The position numbers and the translations under genes were made by a program. From assembly GCA_943704525.1 (NCBI GenBank), contig CALSCQ010003964.1:1-10131 (forward strand): a DNA stretch of 10,131 bases, read 5' to 3'. The first letter of the stretch is position 1, and every line of letters starts with the position of its first letter. The stretch is from Pigoraptor vietnamica (taxonomy: Eukaryota > Opisthokonta > Filasterea). This document shows positions 1 to 7,005 of this stretch, one piece after another. The notes below the pieces were generated by a model. It ran no database searches and was not told where the DNA came from. It saw only the letters and a program-made list of their open reading frames with translations.

Positions 1-24
1 GCCTCCGGGTGCATGTGACTTGTG

Positions 25-118
25 TGTGTGGATGTGTGTCTATACATGTGTGTAAGTGTGTGTATGTGTATGTGTGTGTGCGTGTGAGTGTGAGTGTGTG
101 AGTGTGTGTGTGAGTGTA
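25..118 (+). repeat. TG-rich microsatellite of the inverted unit
   Basis: Degenerate (TG)n tract with GTGA, GTAT and GCGT interruptions. It is the reverse-complement counterpart of the CA-rich tracts upstream of the other copies, and lies 196 bp before the ATG of the inverted fragment at 314. Bases 1-29, which lead into it, are the exact reverse complement of the sequence flanking the (CA)51 tract near 2077-2105. Confidence 0.85.
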
Positions 119-313
119 CATGCTCCGTTGTCTCTCAGTAGTTTCGTTGCTCTCCATTTCCGAATCGGGCGCGAATGATTCTGCTGTTGCAACCTCAGCC
201 TAATCACTTGTCTGCACTCATCCACGCGGCAGTGTTACGTCCGAAGGGATTCGTTTCGCAAGTGGCCATCTGTTCTTGAGTCCATTCGTCGGCGCTTTTC
301 CTTTCGCTGACGA
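119..313 (+). promoter_or_regulatory. Type II leader, inverted copy
   Basis: Reverse-complementing this stretch gives the same order of short blocks as the type II leaders at 3714-3886, 5884-6102 and 9846-10049. These include the box at about 190-237, the GTTGCAA/GCAGAA/CATTCG blocks before it, and the CTTTTCCTTT tract just before the ATG. The CACGTG present in the copy 2 and copy 3 leaders is deleted here. It is presumed promoter/5'UTR because of its conservation and position. No transcription start can be read from sequence alone. Confidence 0.6.
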
Positions 314-428
314 ATGGCTGCGTCCTCTTGCGATTCGCTTGCGGCACAGCCAAACCTCGACACGCTCCCACCGGAGACGATTGTCATTGTCATGCACGTG
401 CCATAACTGACGAATGGCGAGAAGGGCG
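314..428 (+). pseudogene. Truncated inverted F-box gene fragment (N-terminus only)
   Basis: This plus-strand fragment starts MAASSCDSLAAQPNLDTLPP, the type II N-terminus of copies 2, 3 and 5, and enters the F-box. After about 29 codons it carries an extra Ile-Val-Met stretch, then a TAA within the His-Val-Leu-Pro-Tyr-Leu segment where a 3-bp deletion and substitutions have altered it. Homology continues through Leu-Thr-Asn-Gly-Glu-Lys-Gly and stops abruptly near 428. The remaining ~260 codons, including all Sel1-like repeats, are absent. It faces copy 1 tail-to-tail, so an inversion or an inverted duplication with truncation made it. It cannot encode a functional F-box protein. Confidence 0.85.
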
Positions 429-661
429 TCACCTTGCGCTGTAAGCGGATTGCACTGCACGTCAGACACACTAAACGCATGCACGCTTCCACATCCACTG
501 CTTGTTTGTCGGGCCAACTGCCTGTAAACCACACAGCCAAATGAATGGTGTGTCCCAATGAGGCGACTCCGCTGTTCAGTGGCTGTTGTTCACGTGCGAA
601 ATTGAGTCTCAGTGCGCGCCACTTGGCACGGACTACCCGTGCCTAATCTTCAGCAATTTAT
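429..661. other. Spacer between inverted fragment and copy 1
   Basis: No gene recognised. It holds the inversion breakpoint at its left edge and the downstream spacer of copy 1 at its right. Small open frames here have no family features. A weak inverted repeat (CCGCT/AGTGG, one G-T pair) at 569-582 sits roughly where other copies have a downstream hairpin. Confidence 0.5.
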
Positions 662-692
662 ATGCGAATTTGCGCATTCATTTTCGCTCCCT
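662..692 (-). other. Conserved 3' block of copy 1
   Basis: Non-coding sequence just after the stop, shared with all other copies (GCGAATT.GCGCATTCATTTT on the plus strand). It contains ATGCG-6 nt-CGCAT at 662-677, a 5-bp stem. It is probably 3'UTR. Confidence 0.6.
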
Positions 693-1625
693 TCATTCAG
701 AGCCCTTTCGCCTGAGCTCGTCCTCACGCTCCTCAAGCCACTCCTTCGCACGCCAACTCCCCTCGTCCACTGCCGCACTCCGAATCAACGCAATGCCCCT
801 CGCCTCGTCAGGTGACACTTCCTCGCCAACGTAGAGACAATCACCAAGCGAATACATTGCCCCAAAGTGGCCCATCGCAGCCGCCCTCTCACAGTGCGCA
901 AAAGTTGCCGATACGTCACGTGACGCGCCATATCCACCGAACAGGCAATGGCCGAGAAACAACATCCCCGCCGCACACCCGCCGTTCGCAGAAGAGAGAA
1001 AGAGCGAATGCTCTTTGCGATGGTCCCCTATGGTCCCAATGCCCCAATGGAGGCAAAACCCCATCTCAAACGCACGCACGGGATCGCCCTCATCGCCATC
1101 GCACAGAAGGAGAGACGCACTCGCATGCACAGCCGCTAAATCCCTTCTGTATGCCCCCTCATCTCTCAAACCGCCCCACTTGTAAACATTCAGCACATGC
1201 AGCGACAAGTGGGCGCGCGCCTTCTCCACCTCCGTCGCACTTTTGTCCGCGAGCGCCTCTTCGAAGAGCGTCCGCGCGCGATTAAATTGGAACGGCGGGA
1301 AATGAAACGCCCATATCGCGCACTCAAACGGGCGCAGCACGAGTTTTCCCGCGGGAATGCGCGAATTCACCTCCTCGCGAAACGCAGCGTCCTCAAGGTA
1401 CTTGCGAGTGCACAGCGACGATAGGCGGTAAACGCGCTCGTGGCGAAGGAGGCCAAAGAGTCGACCGCACGTCTTGGCCAGCGCGCTCTTCTCGCCATTC
1501 GTCAGATACGGCAGCACGTGGACAACAATCAACTCCGGTGGGAGCGTGTGGATGTTTGGCGAATGGAGGGCGCGCAACGCGGCCTCTGCCCGTGCCCTCG
1601 CGCGAGTAACGGCGCCGTTACTCAT
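693..1625 (-). CDS. F-box/Sel1-like repeat protein, copy 1 (intact, type I)
   Basis: 310 residues. Residues 1-27 are a basic Ala/Arg-rich leader (SNGAVTRARARAEAA). About 28-66 is an F-box-like segment (LPPELIVVHVLPYL... CGRLFGLLRHERVYR). Residues 67-160 form a conserved helical linker. About 180-295 hold three Sel1-like repeats (AFEMGFCLHWGIGT; AAGMLFLGHCLFGGYGASRD; FGAMYSLGDCLYVGEEVSPD), followed by a charged Glu/Lys/Arg tail. The ATG at 1625 was chosen because copy 4 starts at the equivalent position; the frame stays open to an ATG at 1802, but that extension is not conserved. A 1-bp deletion near the end makes it finish Gly-Ser-Glu instead of Gly-Leu. By analogy with F-box families it is a likely Skp1-binding substrate receptor of an SCF ubiquitin ligase, the repeats binding client proteins. 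The domain reading is fairly sure; the role is inferred. Confidence 0.82.
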   Translation of the reverse strand: MSNGAVTRARARAEAALRALHSPNIHTLPPELIVVHVLPYLTNGEKSALAKTCGRLFGLLRHERVYRLSSLCTRKYLEDAAFREEVNSRIPAGKLVLRPFECAIWAFHFPPFQFNRARTLFEEALADKSATEVEKARAHLSLHVLNVYKWGGLRDEGAYRRDLAAVHASASLLLCDGDEGDPVRAFEMGFCLHWGIGTIGDHRKEHSLFLSSANGGCAAGMLFLGHCLFGGYGASRDVSATFAHCERAAAMGHFGAMYSLGDCLYVGEEVSPDEARGIALIRSAAVDEGSWRAKEWLEEREDELRRKGSE

Positions 1626-1796
1626 GATTGCTCCTTTCGGCGGCCGACCCTCATTAGGCGGGGCGCGCGAGCGACTCAGTCCGTCACAGCCGGAGTGGTA
1701 CTGTGATACTGTCGATTTAAACGGCGAAAGGAAGATTGAACAAAAGCAAACAGCACAGCACCCATACACTGAGACGTAAGCCCGCACGCAGCCGAC
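1626..1796 (-). promoter_or_regulatory. Type I leader of copy 1
   Basis: Conserved only with the region before copy 4 (7906-8037). Shared blocks are the ACTCAGTCCGT block near 1672-1684, TGATACTGTCGATTTAAA at 1704-1721 and ATTGAACAAAAGCA at 1735-1748 (14 of 14 identical at 8014-8027). It is unrelated to the type II leaders. A promoter/5'UTR role is inferred from position and conservation. Confidence 0.55.
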
Positions 1797-2230
<434 letters not shown>

Positions 2231-2782
2231 ACAACAAGAGACGCGCTTGCACACCATGAAGTCTTGCCCAAAGCAGTGCAAACTGCCACGCCCACCTTGG
2301 ATGTTCGCACTTGCGTCACTCTTGCCGAGCGTATTTACCGATGGACCTTCAGCCGGAGTGTGCCTGTGCCTGTGCCTGCCGTGCGCGCACGAGGGGGAAC
2401 TGTTGCCTGTGCTTTGAAGAGTGTGACGCGCAATTTTACGACGTTACTCCTGTTACTCACTGACGGTACAGAGAGTTTACATTTGTACTCACATGAGATG
2501 GGGGCCGGCGGTCGGGACGCCGAGGCCGGCCGGCGGCGACAGTCCAACACAGCGACTGGCAGTCCAACACAGCCCGCTCAGCTGAACCGTACGCGCGTAT
2601 TGTACCGACACTCACGCAGCAGCCGCCTCATATTGTCGCGCACACACAGGCTAGGGCCTGCTCACTGTACTTGCCGGACCGGCCACTGTCCGGGCCGCCA
2701 CTGACGGACCTCAGCTAGGGCCGGCACTGCCGACACAGCCTGACACACACCGATTCGCAAAGAGAAAACCAAATGCATTTGT
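2231..2782. other. Spacer between copy 1 upstream region and copy 2
   Basis: No gene recognised. The left part (about 2265-2420) is homologous to the distal upstream region of copy 4 (about 8611-8770), for example CGCCCACCTTGGATGT at 2289-2304 against 8641-8656, but frames are not conserved between the two. A 14-bp direct repeat CAGTCCAACACAGC occurs at 2540-2553 and 2560-2573. CCGG-rich sequence fills 2500-2720. CCGGAC-8 nt-GTCCGG forms a hairpin at 2674-2693, and CAAATGCATTTG at 2770-2781 is a perfect 12-bp palindrome. Confidence 0.6.
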
Positions 2783-2826
2783 TTGCAAGATGGTGCGATC
2801 ATTTTCACACTCTTCATTCAGAGCAC
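2783..2826 (-). other. Conserved 3' block of copy 2
   Basis: Diverged version of the shared post-stop block. The 5-bp stem persists as TTGCA (2783-2787) with TGCGA (2794-2798), including one G-T pair. Both arms differ from the other copies yet still pair. Confidence 0.5.
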
Positions 2827-3713
2827 TCAGAGCCCCCTTTGCCTGAGCACGTCCTCATTCTTTTCCAGCCACTTCTAGATCTTCGCCACCCAACTACCAA
2901 GGTCCATTGCCGCACGCCGAATCCACGCAACGCCCCTCGCCTCGTCACGTGACACTCCGTCGCCATTGTAGAGACAACTGCCGAACTGATACATCGCCCC
3001 AAAGTGGCCCATCGCAGCCGCCCTCTCCCACTGCCCAACACCCGCCGATTTGTCGTATGACACGCCAAAGCCATGGAACCGAGGAAGAGCATCCCCGCCG
3101 CACACCCGCCGTTCGCAGAAGAGACAAAGAGCGAGCGCGCCTTGCGATAGTCCCTCAGTTCCGTCCGAATGCCCTCGTAGTGACAATAGCCCATCTCAAA
3201 CGCACGCACCGGGTCGCCCTCGTCGCCAGCGCAGAAAAGAAGAGACGCCCGCACACTCGCAGCGGAATAATGCCCAAAACTGGACTCACGGTCAAGCCCA
3301 CCCCACAGACTCGTGTAGAGCAAGTAGAGCGACAAGTGGGCGCGCGCCTTCTCCACTTCCGTCACACTTTCGTCAGCGAGCACCTCTTCGCAGAGCGTCC
3401 GCGCGCGATTGAATTGGAAGAGCGGGAAATGAAACGCATGCATCGCGCACTCGAATGGGCACAGCGCGAGTTTACACGCGGGAATGTGCGAATTCACCTC
3501 CTCCCGAACGCGGCGCCCTCAAGGTACTTGCGAGTGCACGACGATCGACGACAGGCGGTACACGCGCTCGTGGCGAAGGAGGCGAAAGAGACGACCGCAT
3601 GTCTTGGCCAGCGCGCCCTTCTCGCCGTTCGTCAGATAGGGCAGTACGTGGACGACAATCAACTCTGGTGGGAGCGCGTTGAGGTTTGGCGAATCGAAAG
3701 AAGACGCAGCCAT
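2827..3713 (-). pseudogene. F-box/Sel1-like repeat pseudogene, copy 2 (type II)
   Basis: Starts MAASSFDSPNLNALPPELIV with a complete F-box-like segment, then breaks. Against copy 3, a 4-bp insertion near 3540 throws it out of frame to a stop at 3519. A 1-bp deletion near 3508 restores the frame, and a long open stretch runs from 3497 through the linker and first Sel1-like repeat. A 10-bp deletion near 3075 shifts it again in the second repeat. In the recovered frame a TAG at 2875-2877 ends it about 15 codons before the family stop at 2827-2829. The variable segment (ESSFGHYSAAS) resembles copy 5. With at least three indels and one nonsense change it is unlikely to make a full protein, although the N-terminal F-box piece (64 codons) is open. 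Confidence 0.85.
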
Positions 3714-3886
3714 TCGTCAGCGAAAGGAAAAGCGCCGACGAAAGGAGTCAATAACAGACGGCCACTTGCGAAACGAACCCCTTGGACCTCACTGCGTGGG
3801 TGAAGAAAGATGTGCAGAAAAGTGATTAAGCCGAGAGCACGTGACATTGCACGCGGAGCGCGAAACAAATACTGGCAGCTGAGAAA
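3714..3886 (-). promoter_or_regulatory. Type II leader of copy 2
   Basis: Shared with copies 3, 5 and the inverted fragment. Directly before the ATG is CTTTTCCTTT (gene strand). At 3790-3828 lies the conserved box reading GTGGGTGAAGAAAG...GTGCAGAAAAGTGATT on the plus strand, followed by CACGTGAC from 3838. CACGTG is an E-box-type palindrome. Promoter/5'UTR role inferred. Confidence 0.6.
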
Positions 3887-3964
3887 CACACACACGTCGG
3901 CACACACAAGTGCACACACACACACGCACACACACACACGCACACACACACACACACGCACACA

Positions 3965-4017
<53 letters not shown>
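3887..4017. repeat. CA-rich microsatellite upstream of copy 2
   Basis: Imperfect CA/CACG repeats ending in a pure (CA)26 at 3966-4017. The near edge is about 175 bp before the copy 2 ATG. Confidence 0.96.
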
Positions 4018-4021
<4 letters not shown>

Positions 4022-4575
4022 GCTGACTGGCACCGGCACGGCACCGAACCGCACACTGAGCGCACGCGGCAGTCCGACACACGCCACTACAACGAGACGA
4101 ACTGAAAATGTGCGGGCCCGCGCATGCATCACCGTTATAACCGTAATATAAACTGCAACGCGACAGTCAGCACACGACACCACACAACACATGGCCGACC
4201 GGCTGGCCACTGACTACGTCACTAACACACGGCGCAAACTGAAAGCGGTACGCACTGTCAAACACCACACAACATCGGAGTTCGTATTACACTCACACAC
4301 TCTCACAGTACCACCCGACACACGCAATCGCACGCACACACCGCCGTGATGCGCCGACACGCACAGTCACAAGTCGGCACGCAAAACACCCAGCCGAGGC
4401 AGCGCCTGAATTCCTGAAAAGCACCAAGGCCTGAAACTGTCACGCGCGCCGGCAGACACTGCTGAGGCTGGCCGGCGGCCGTGATAACAAGGCAGTACAA
4501 CACACCAGACGCAGAGACAGCACAACGCATTCAAATTCCCACTCACATTCAAAGCGGCGCCAATTGTATCACTCG
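4018..4575. other. Distal upstream spacer, type II (copy 2)
   Basis: No gene recognised. From about 4120 to 4575 it aligns with 6290-6725, the same position upstream of copy 3. Shared landmarks include CCGTAATAT, ACATGGCCGAC (4189-4199), GTTCGTATTA, CCCGAC, ATAACAAG and CACTCACATTC(A/G)(A/G)(A/G)GCGGCGCC at 4540-4562. It is not related to the type I spacers. Confidence 0.6.
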
Positions 4576-4943
4576 CCCAATGGCCAACGCGGGTGTTTTC
4601 AGACTCCCATTCAAACAACTGCAAAATTGTCCAGACACTCACGTCACCAGTCCGGACTCGACGCCGAGCCCGCGCCGGACCGGCAAAGCCGGACTGCCCT
4701 TTCTCTTCACTGTAGAAAAGGAACTGCGCCCGCGTTGTGGCCATTGCGGGGACGATATACGTGGCGCCGCTTTGAACGTGAGTGAGGTTTGATTGCACGC
4801 GGTGCGCGTGTGCGTCTGTTGTGGACGATTACGTACGGCGCCAGGCCGGCGTGCGGCGGCCGGGCGTGAGTGAGCTTGATGGCGTGTGGTTTGCGTGTGG
4901 GCGTGTGCTGTGCTGGCCACTGAAATGCTATATGACTGTTTGT
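4576..4943. other. Downstream spacer of copy 3
   Basis: No gene recognised; overlapping open frames on both strands have no domain features. GC-rich inverted repeats are present: AGTCCGGACT at 4649-4658, CCGGC-AAA-GCCGG at 4680-4692 and GGCCG-8 nt-CGGCC at 4844-4861. Confidence 0.5.
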
Positions 4944-4983
4944 TTGCAAATTGGCGCATTCATTTTCACTCACTCACTTCCAT
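4944..4983 (-). other. Conserved 3' block of copy 3
   Basis: Post-stop block shared with the other copies (ATTGGCGCATTCATTTTCAC on the plus strand). The left arm of the small stem is altered (TTGCA against CGCAT), leaving only three pairs. Confidence 0.55.
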
Positions 4984-5883
4984 TCAAAGCCCCTTTTCTT
5001 TGAGCTCGTCCTTCCTATTCTTCAGCCACTTCTTCGCCAACCAACAGCCCTCGTCCACTGCCGCACTCCGAACCAACGCAACGGCCCTCGCCTCGTCACG
5101 TGACACTCCGGCGCCATTGTAGAGACATGTGCCGAACTCAAACATCGCCCCAAAGTGGCCCATTGCAATCGCGCTCTCCCACTGCGCAGCACCCGCCGAT
5201 TCGTCACGTGACACGCAATAGCCGTTGAAGAGGCACAGGCCGAGGAAGAACATCCCCGCCGCACACCCGCCGTTCGCAGAAGAGAAAAAGAGCGAATGGG
5301 CTTTGGCATCGTCCCGAACTTCTGGCCTAATCTCCCAAAAATGGCAGACACCCATCTCAAACGCACGCACGGGGTCACCCTCGTCGTCAGCGCAGAGAAG
5401 GAGAGACGCACTCGCACTCACAGCCGCTCTGGCCCTTTCGTTCGGCACCTCCTCATCAAAGCCGCCCCATTCGCAAACATTCAGCACGAAGAGCGACAGG
5501 TGGGCGCGCGCCTTCTCTACTTCCGTCGCACTTTCGTCAGCGAGCGCCTCTTCGAAGAGCGTCCGCGCGCGCTTAAATCCGAACGGCGGGTAGTGAAACG
5601 CCCGCATCGCGCACTCGAACGGGCGCAGCACGAGTTTTCGCGCGGGAATGCGCGAATTCACCTCCTCGCGAAACACGGCGTCCTCAAGGTACTTGCGAGT
5701 GCACAGCGACGACAGGCGGTACACGCGCTCGTGGCGAACAAGGCGAAAGAGACGACCGCACGCCTTGGCCAGCGCGCCCTTCTCGCCATTCGTCAGATAG
5801 GGCAGCACGTGGACGACAATCAACTCCGGTGGGAGCGTGTCAAGGTTTGGCTGCGCTGGCGAATCGCAAGAAGGCGCAGCCAT
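4984..5883 (-). CDS. F-box/Sel1-like repeat protein, copy 3 (intact, type II)
   Basis: 299 residues, the best full-length reference in the window. A short MAAPSCDSPAQPNLDT leader precedes an F-box-like segment at about 17-56 (LPPELIVVHVLPYL... CGRLFRLVRHERVYR). A conserved linker follows to ~140, with FKRARTLFEEALADESATEV near 103-122. A variable stretch spans ~140-195. Three Sel1-like repeats lie at about 170-209, 207-247 and 244-284 (AAGMFFLGLCLFNGYCVSRD; FGAMFEFGTCLYNGAGVSRD), and a Lys/Glu tail ends Lys-Gly-Leu. The ATG has a G at +4 and lies six bases after a pyrimidine tract ending TTTTTGCAG. No signal peptide or membrane segment is seen, so it is probably cytosolic or nuclear. A Skp1/Cullin ubiquitin-ligase receptor role is inferred from architecture. 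F-box plus Sel1-like combinations are also known in plants. Confidence 0.86.
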   Translation of the reverse strand: MAAPSCDSPAQPNLDTLPPELIVVHVLPYLTNGEKGALAKACGRLFRLVRHERVYRLSSLCTRKYLEDAVFREEVNSRIPARKLVLRPFECAMRAFHYPPFGFKRARTLFEEALADESATEVEKARAHLSLFVLNVCEWGGFDEEVPNERARAAVSASASLLLCADDEGDPVRAFEMGVCHFWEIRPEVRDDAKAHSLFFSSANGGCAAGMFFLGLCLFNGYCVSRDESAGAAQWESAIAMGHFGAMFEFGTCLYNGAGVSRDEARAVALVRSAAVDEGCWLAKKWLKNRKDELKEKGL

Positions 5884-6102
5884 CGCTGCAAAAAGGAAAA
5901 GCGACGAATGGAGTCACTAATAGACGGCCGCTTGCGAAAGCTTGGACTTAACACTGCGTGGGTGAAGAAAGACGTGCAGAAAAGTGATTAGGCTGAGAGC
6001 ACGTGACAATGCAACGGCAGAGACATTCGTTTCACGTCACCTGGAAATGTGGCGCAACAAAAGTACAATAGCTGGGAGACAACACTTAAAATGCAAAAAC
6101 AC
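5884..6102 (-). promoter_or_regulatory. Type II leader of copy 3
   Basis: Closest match to the copy 2 leader: CTTTTCCTTTTTGCAG just before the ATG, the conserved box at 5952-5989, CACGTG at 6000-6005, then ATGCAACGGCAGA and CATTCG blocks towards the microsatellite. Promoter/5'UTR role inferred. Confidence 0.6.
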
Positions 6103-6274
6103 CACACACACACGCGCGCACGCACCACACACACACACACACACAGGCGCGCGCGCACGCACCACACACACACACACACACACAGAGTGACACACACACA
6201 CACACAGACGCACAGACACACACACACGGCACACACACACACACACACACACACGGCACACACACGCCTGCATA
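6103..6274. repeat. CA-rich microsatellite upstream of copy 3
   Basis: Interrupted CA repeats with embedded CG runs (GGCGCGCGCGCACG near 6146-6159) and GACACACA interruptions. Alternating purine-pyrimidine throughout, so a Z-DNA candidate. Confidence 0.95.
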
Positions 6275-6725
6275 CGACCAAGATGTGTGGGCGCAGCACG
6301 CATCAACGTAATGCACCGTAATATCAACACACTGCAATGCACCGTCAACAATCACATGGCCGACACCACACGCGCCACTCGAACACACAATGCGTCGCCA
6401 AATTAAAACAGCGCCAAAAAGTGCGCGGTCACACTATAGTTCGTATTATACACTCGCACATTGCCCACAATACCGCCCGACGCATTCACACGCACGCCTT
6501 GAGTGATGCAAGAAAGGCGCAACCACAAGAAAACGCACAGCAGACTGCGCATGAAGCAGCAAAGGCGCAGACACGACCACCAGAGAGCGAACATCACACA
6601 CGGCCCACCGTGACACTGACACACAATGAATAACAAGCAGTAGCACACGCCCCACACAGCAAACACAGCACAGCGCAACTCAAAGTGCCACTCACATTCG
6701 AGGCGGCGCCGTGTATATCATGTCT
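6275..6725. other. Distal upstream spacer, type II (copy 3)
   Basis: No gene recognised. Homologous to 4120-4575 (see there), with many indels and no shared reading frame. This supports whole-unit duplication of type II units. Confidence 0.6.
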
Positions 6726-6933
6726 TACAACCGTCTCGACCACGGCTCATATCACGTGTGCTGGTAAAATGTCCCATGTGCCCTTCCATTATCAAGGGCG
6801 GTTGTAGTGCCCTTTGCCATTATTAATATGTGTCCGGACACGAACTTTTCCCGCTGTCACCCGCCGCAGTTTGGCTGTCATTTGAGCTTTTGCAAGCAAC
6901 TGACAGACCAATTTTGCCGCAATGACCATTTGT
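6726..6933. other. Downstream spacer of copy 4
   Basis: No gene recognised. Contains the hairpin at 6794-6814, and a segment near 6906-6949 similar to 8913-8953 downstream of copy 5 (ACAGACCA, GCCGCAATG.CCATTT). Confidence 0.5.
6794..6814. other. Small hairpin downstream of copy 4
   Basis: AAGGGC-9 nt-GCCCTT, a 6-bp stem about 155 bp past the family stop. The outer stem is identical to the hairpin at 8807-8827, at the equivalent distance from copy 5. Confidence 0.45.
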
Positions 6934-6968
6934 ATGCGAATTGGCGCATTCATTTTCACTCCCTTCAT
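6934..6968 (-). other. Conserved 3' block of copy 4
   Basis: Post-stop block with ATGCG-AATTGG-CGCAT at 6934-6949. Because of the upstream frameshift, the in-frame stop of copy 4 now lies at 7006, and this block follows the ancestral stop at 6969-6971. Confidence 0.6.
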
Positions 6969-7005
6969 TCAGAGCCCCTTTCGCTTGAGCTCGTCCTCAC
7001 ACTCC

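Noticed and set aside
2264-2704. 146-codon plus-strand open frame in the spacer
   Set aside because: The homologous spacer before copy 4 does not keep the frame, and no family motif is visible.
2907-3803. Plus-strand 298-codon open frame antisense to copy 2, with similar ones at 5296-5991, 6807-7565 and 8714-9451
   Set aside because: These are mirror frames of the GC-rich minus-strand genes. They have no domain features, are rich in Arg/Pro/Ser/His, and start and stop at different points in each unit. The sense frame carries the F-box and Sel1-like motifs.
5095-5212. Palindrome GTCACGTGAC twice in copy 3, 108 bp apart, and at matching places in other copies (915-924, 2944-2953, 7192-7201, 9066-9075)
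   Set aside because: It encodes the Ser-Arg-Asp of successive Sel1-like repeats, whose 36-residue period equals the 108-bp spacing. Protein repetition explains it, so a regulatory role is not needed.
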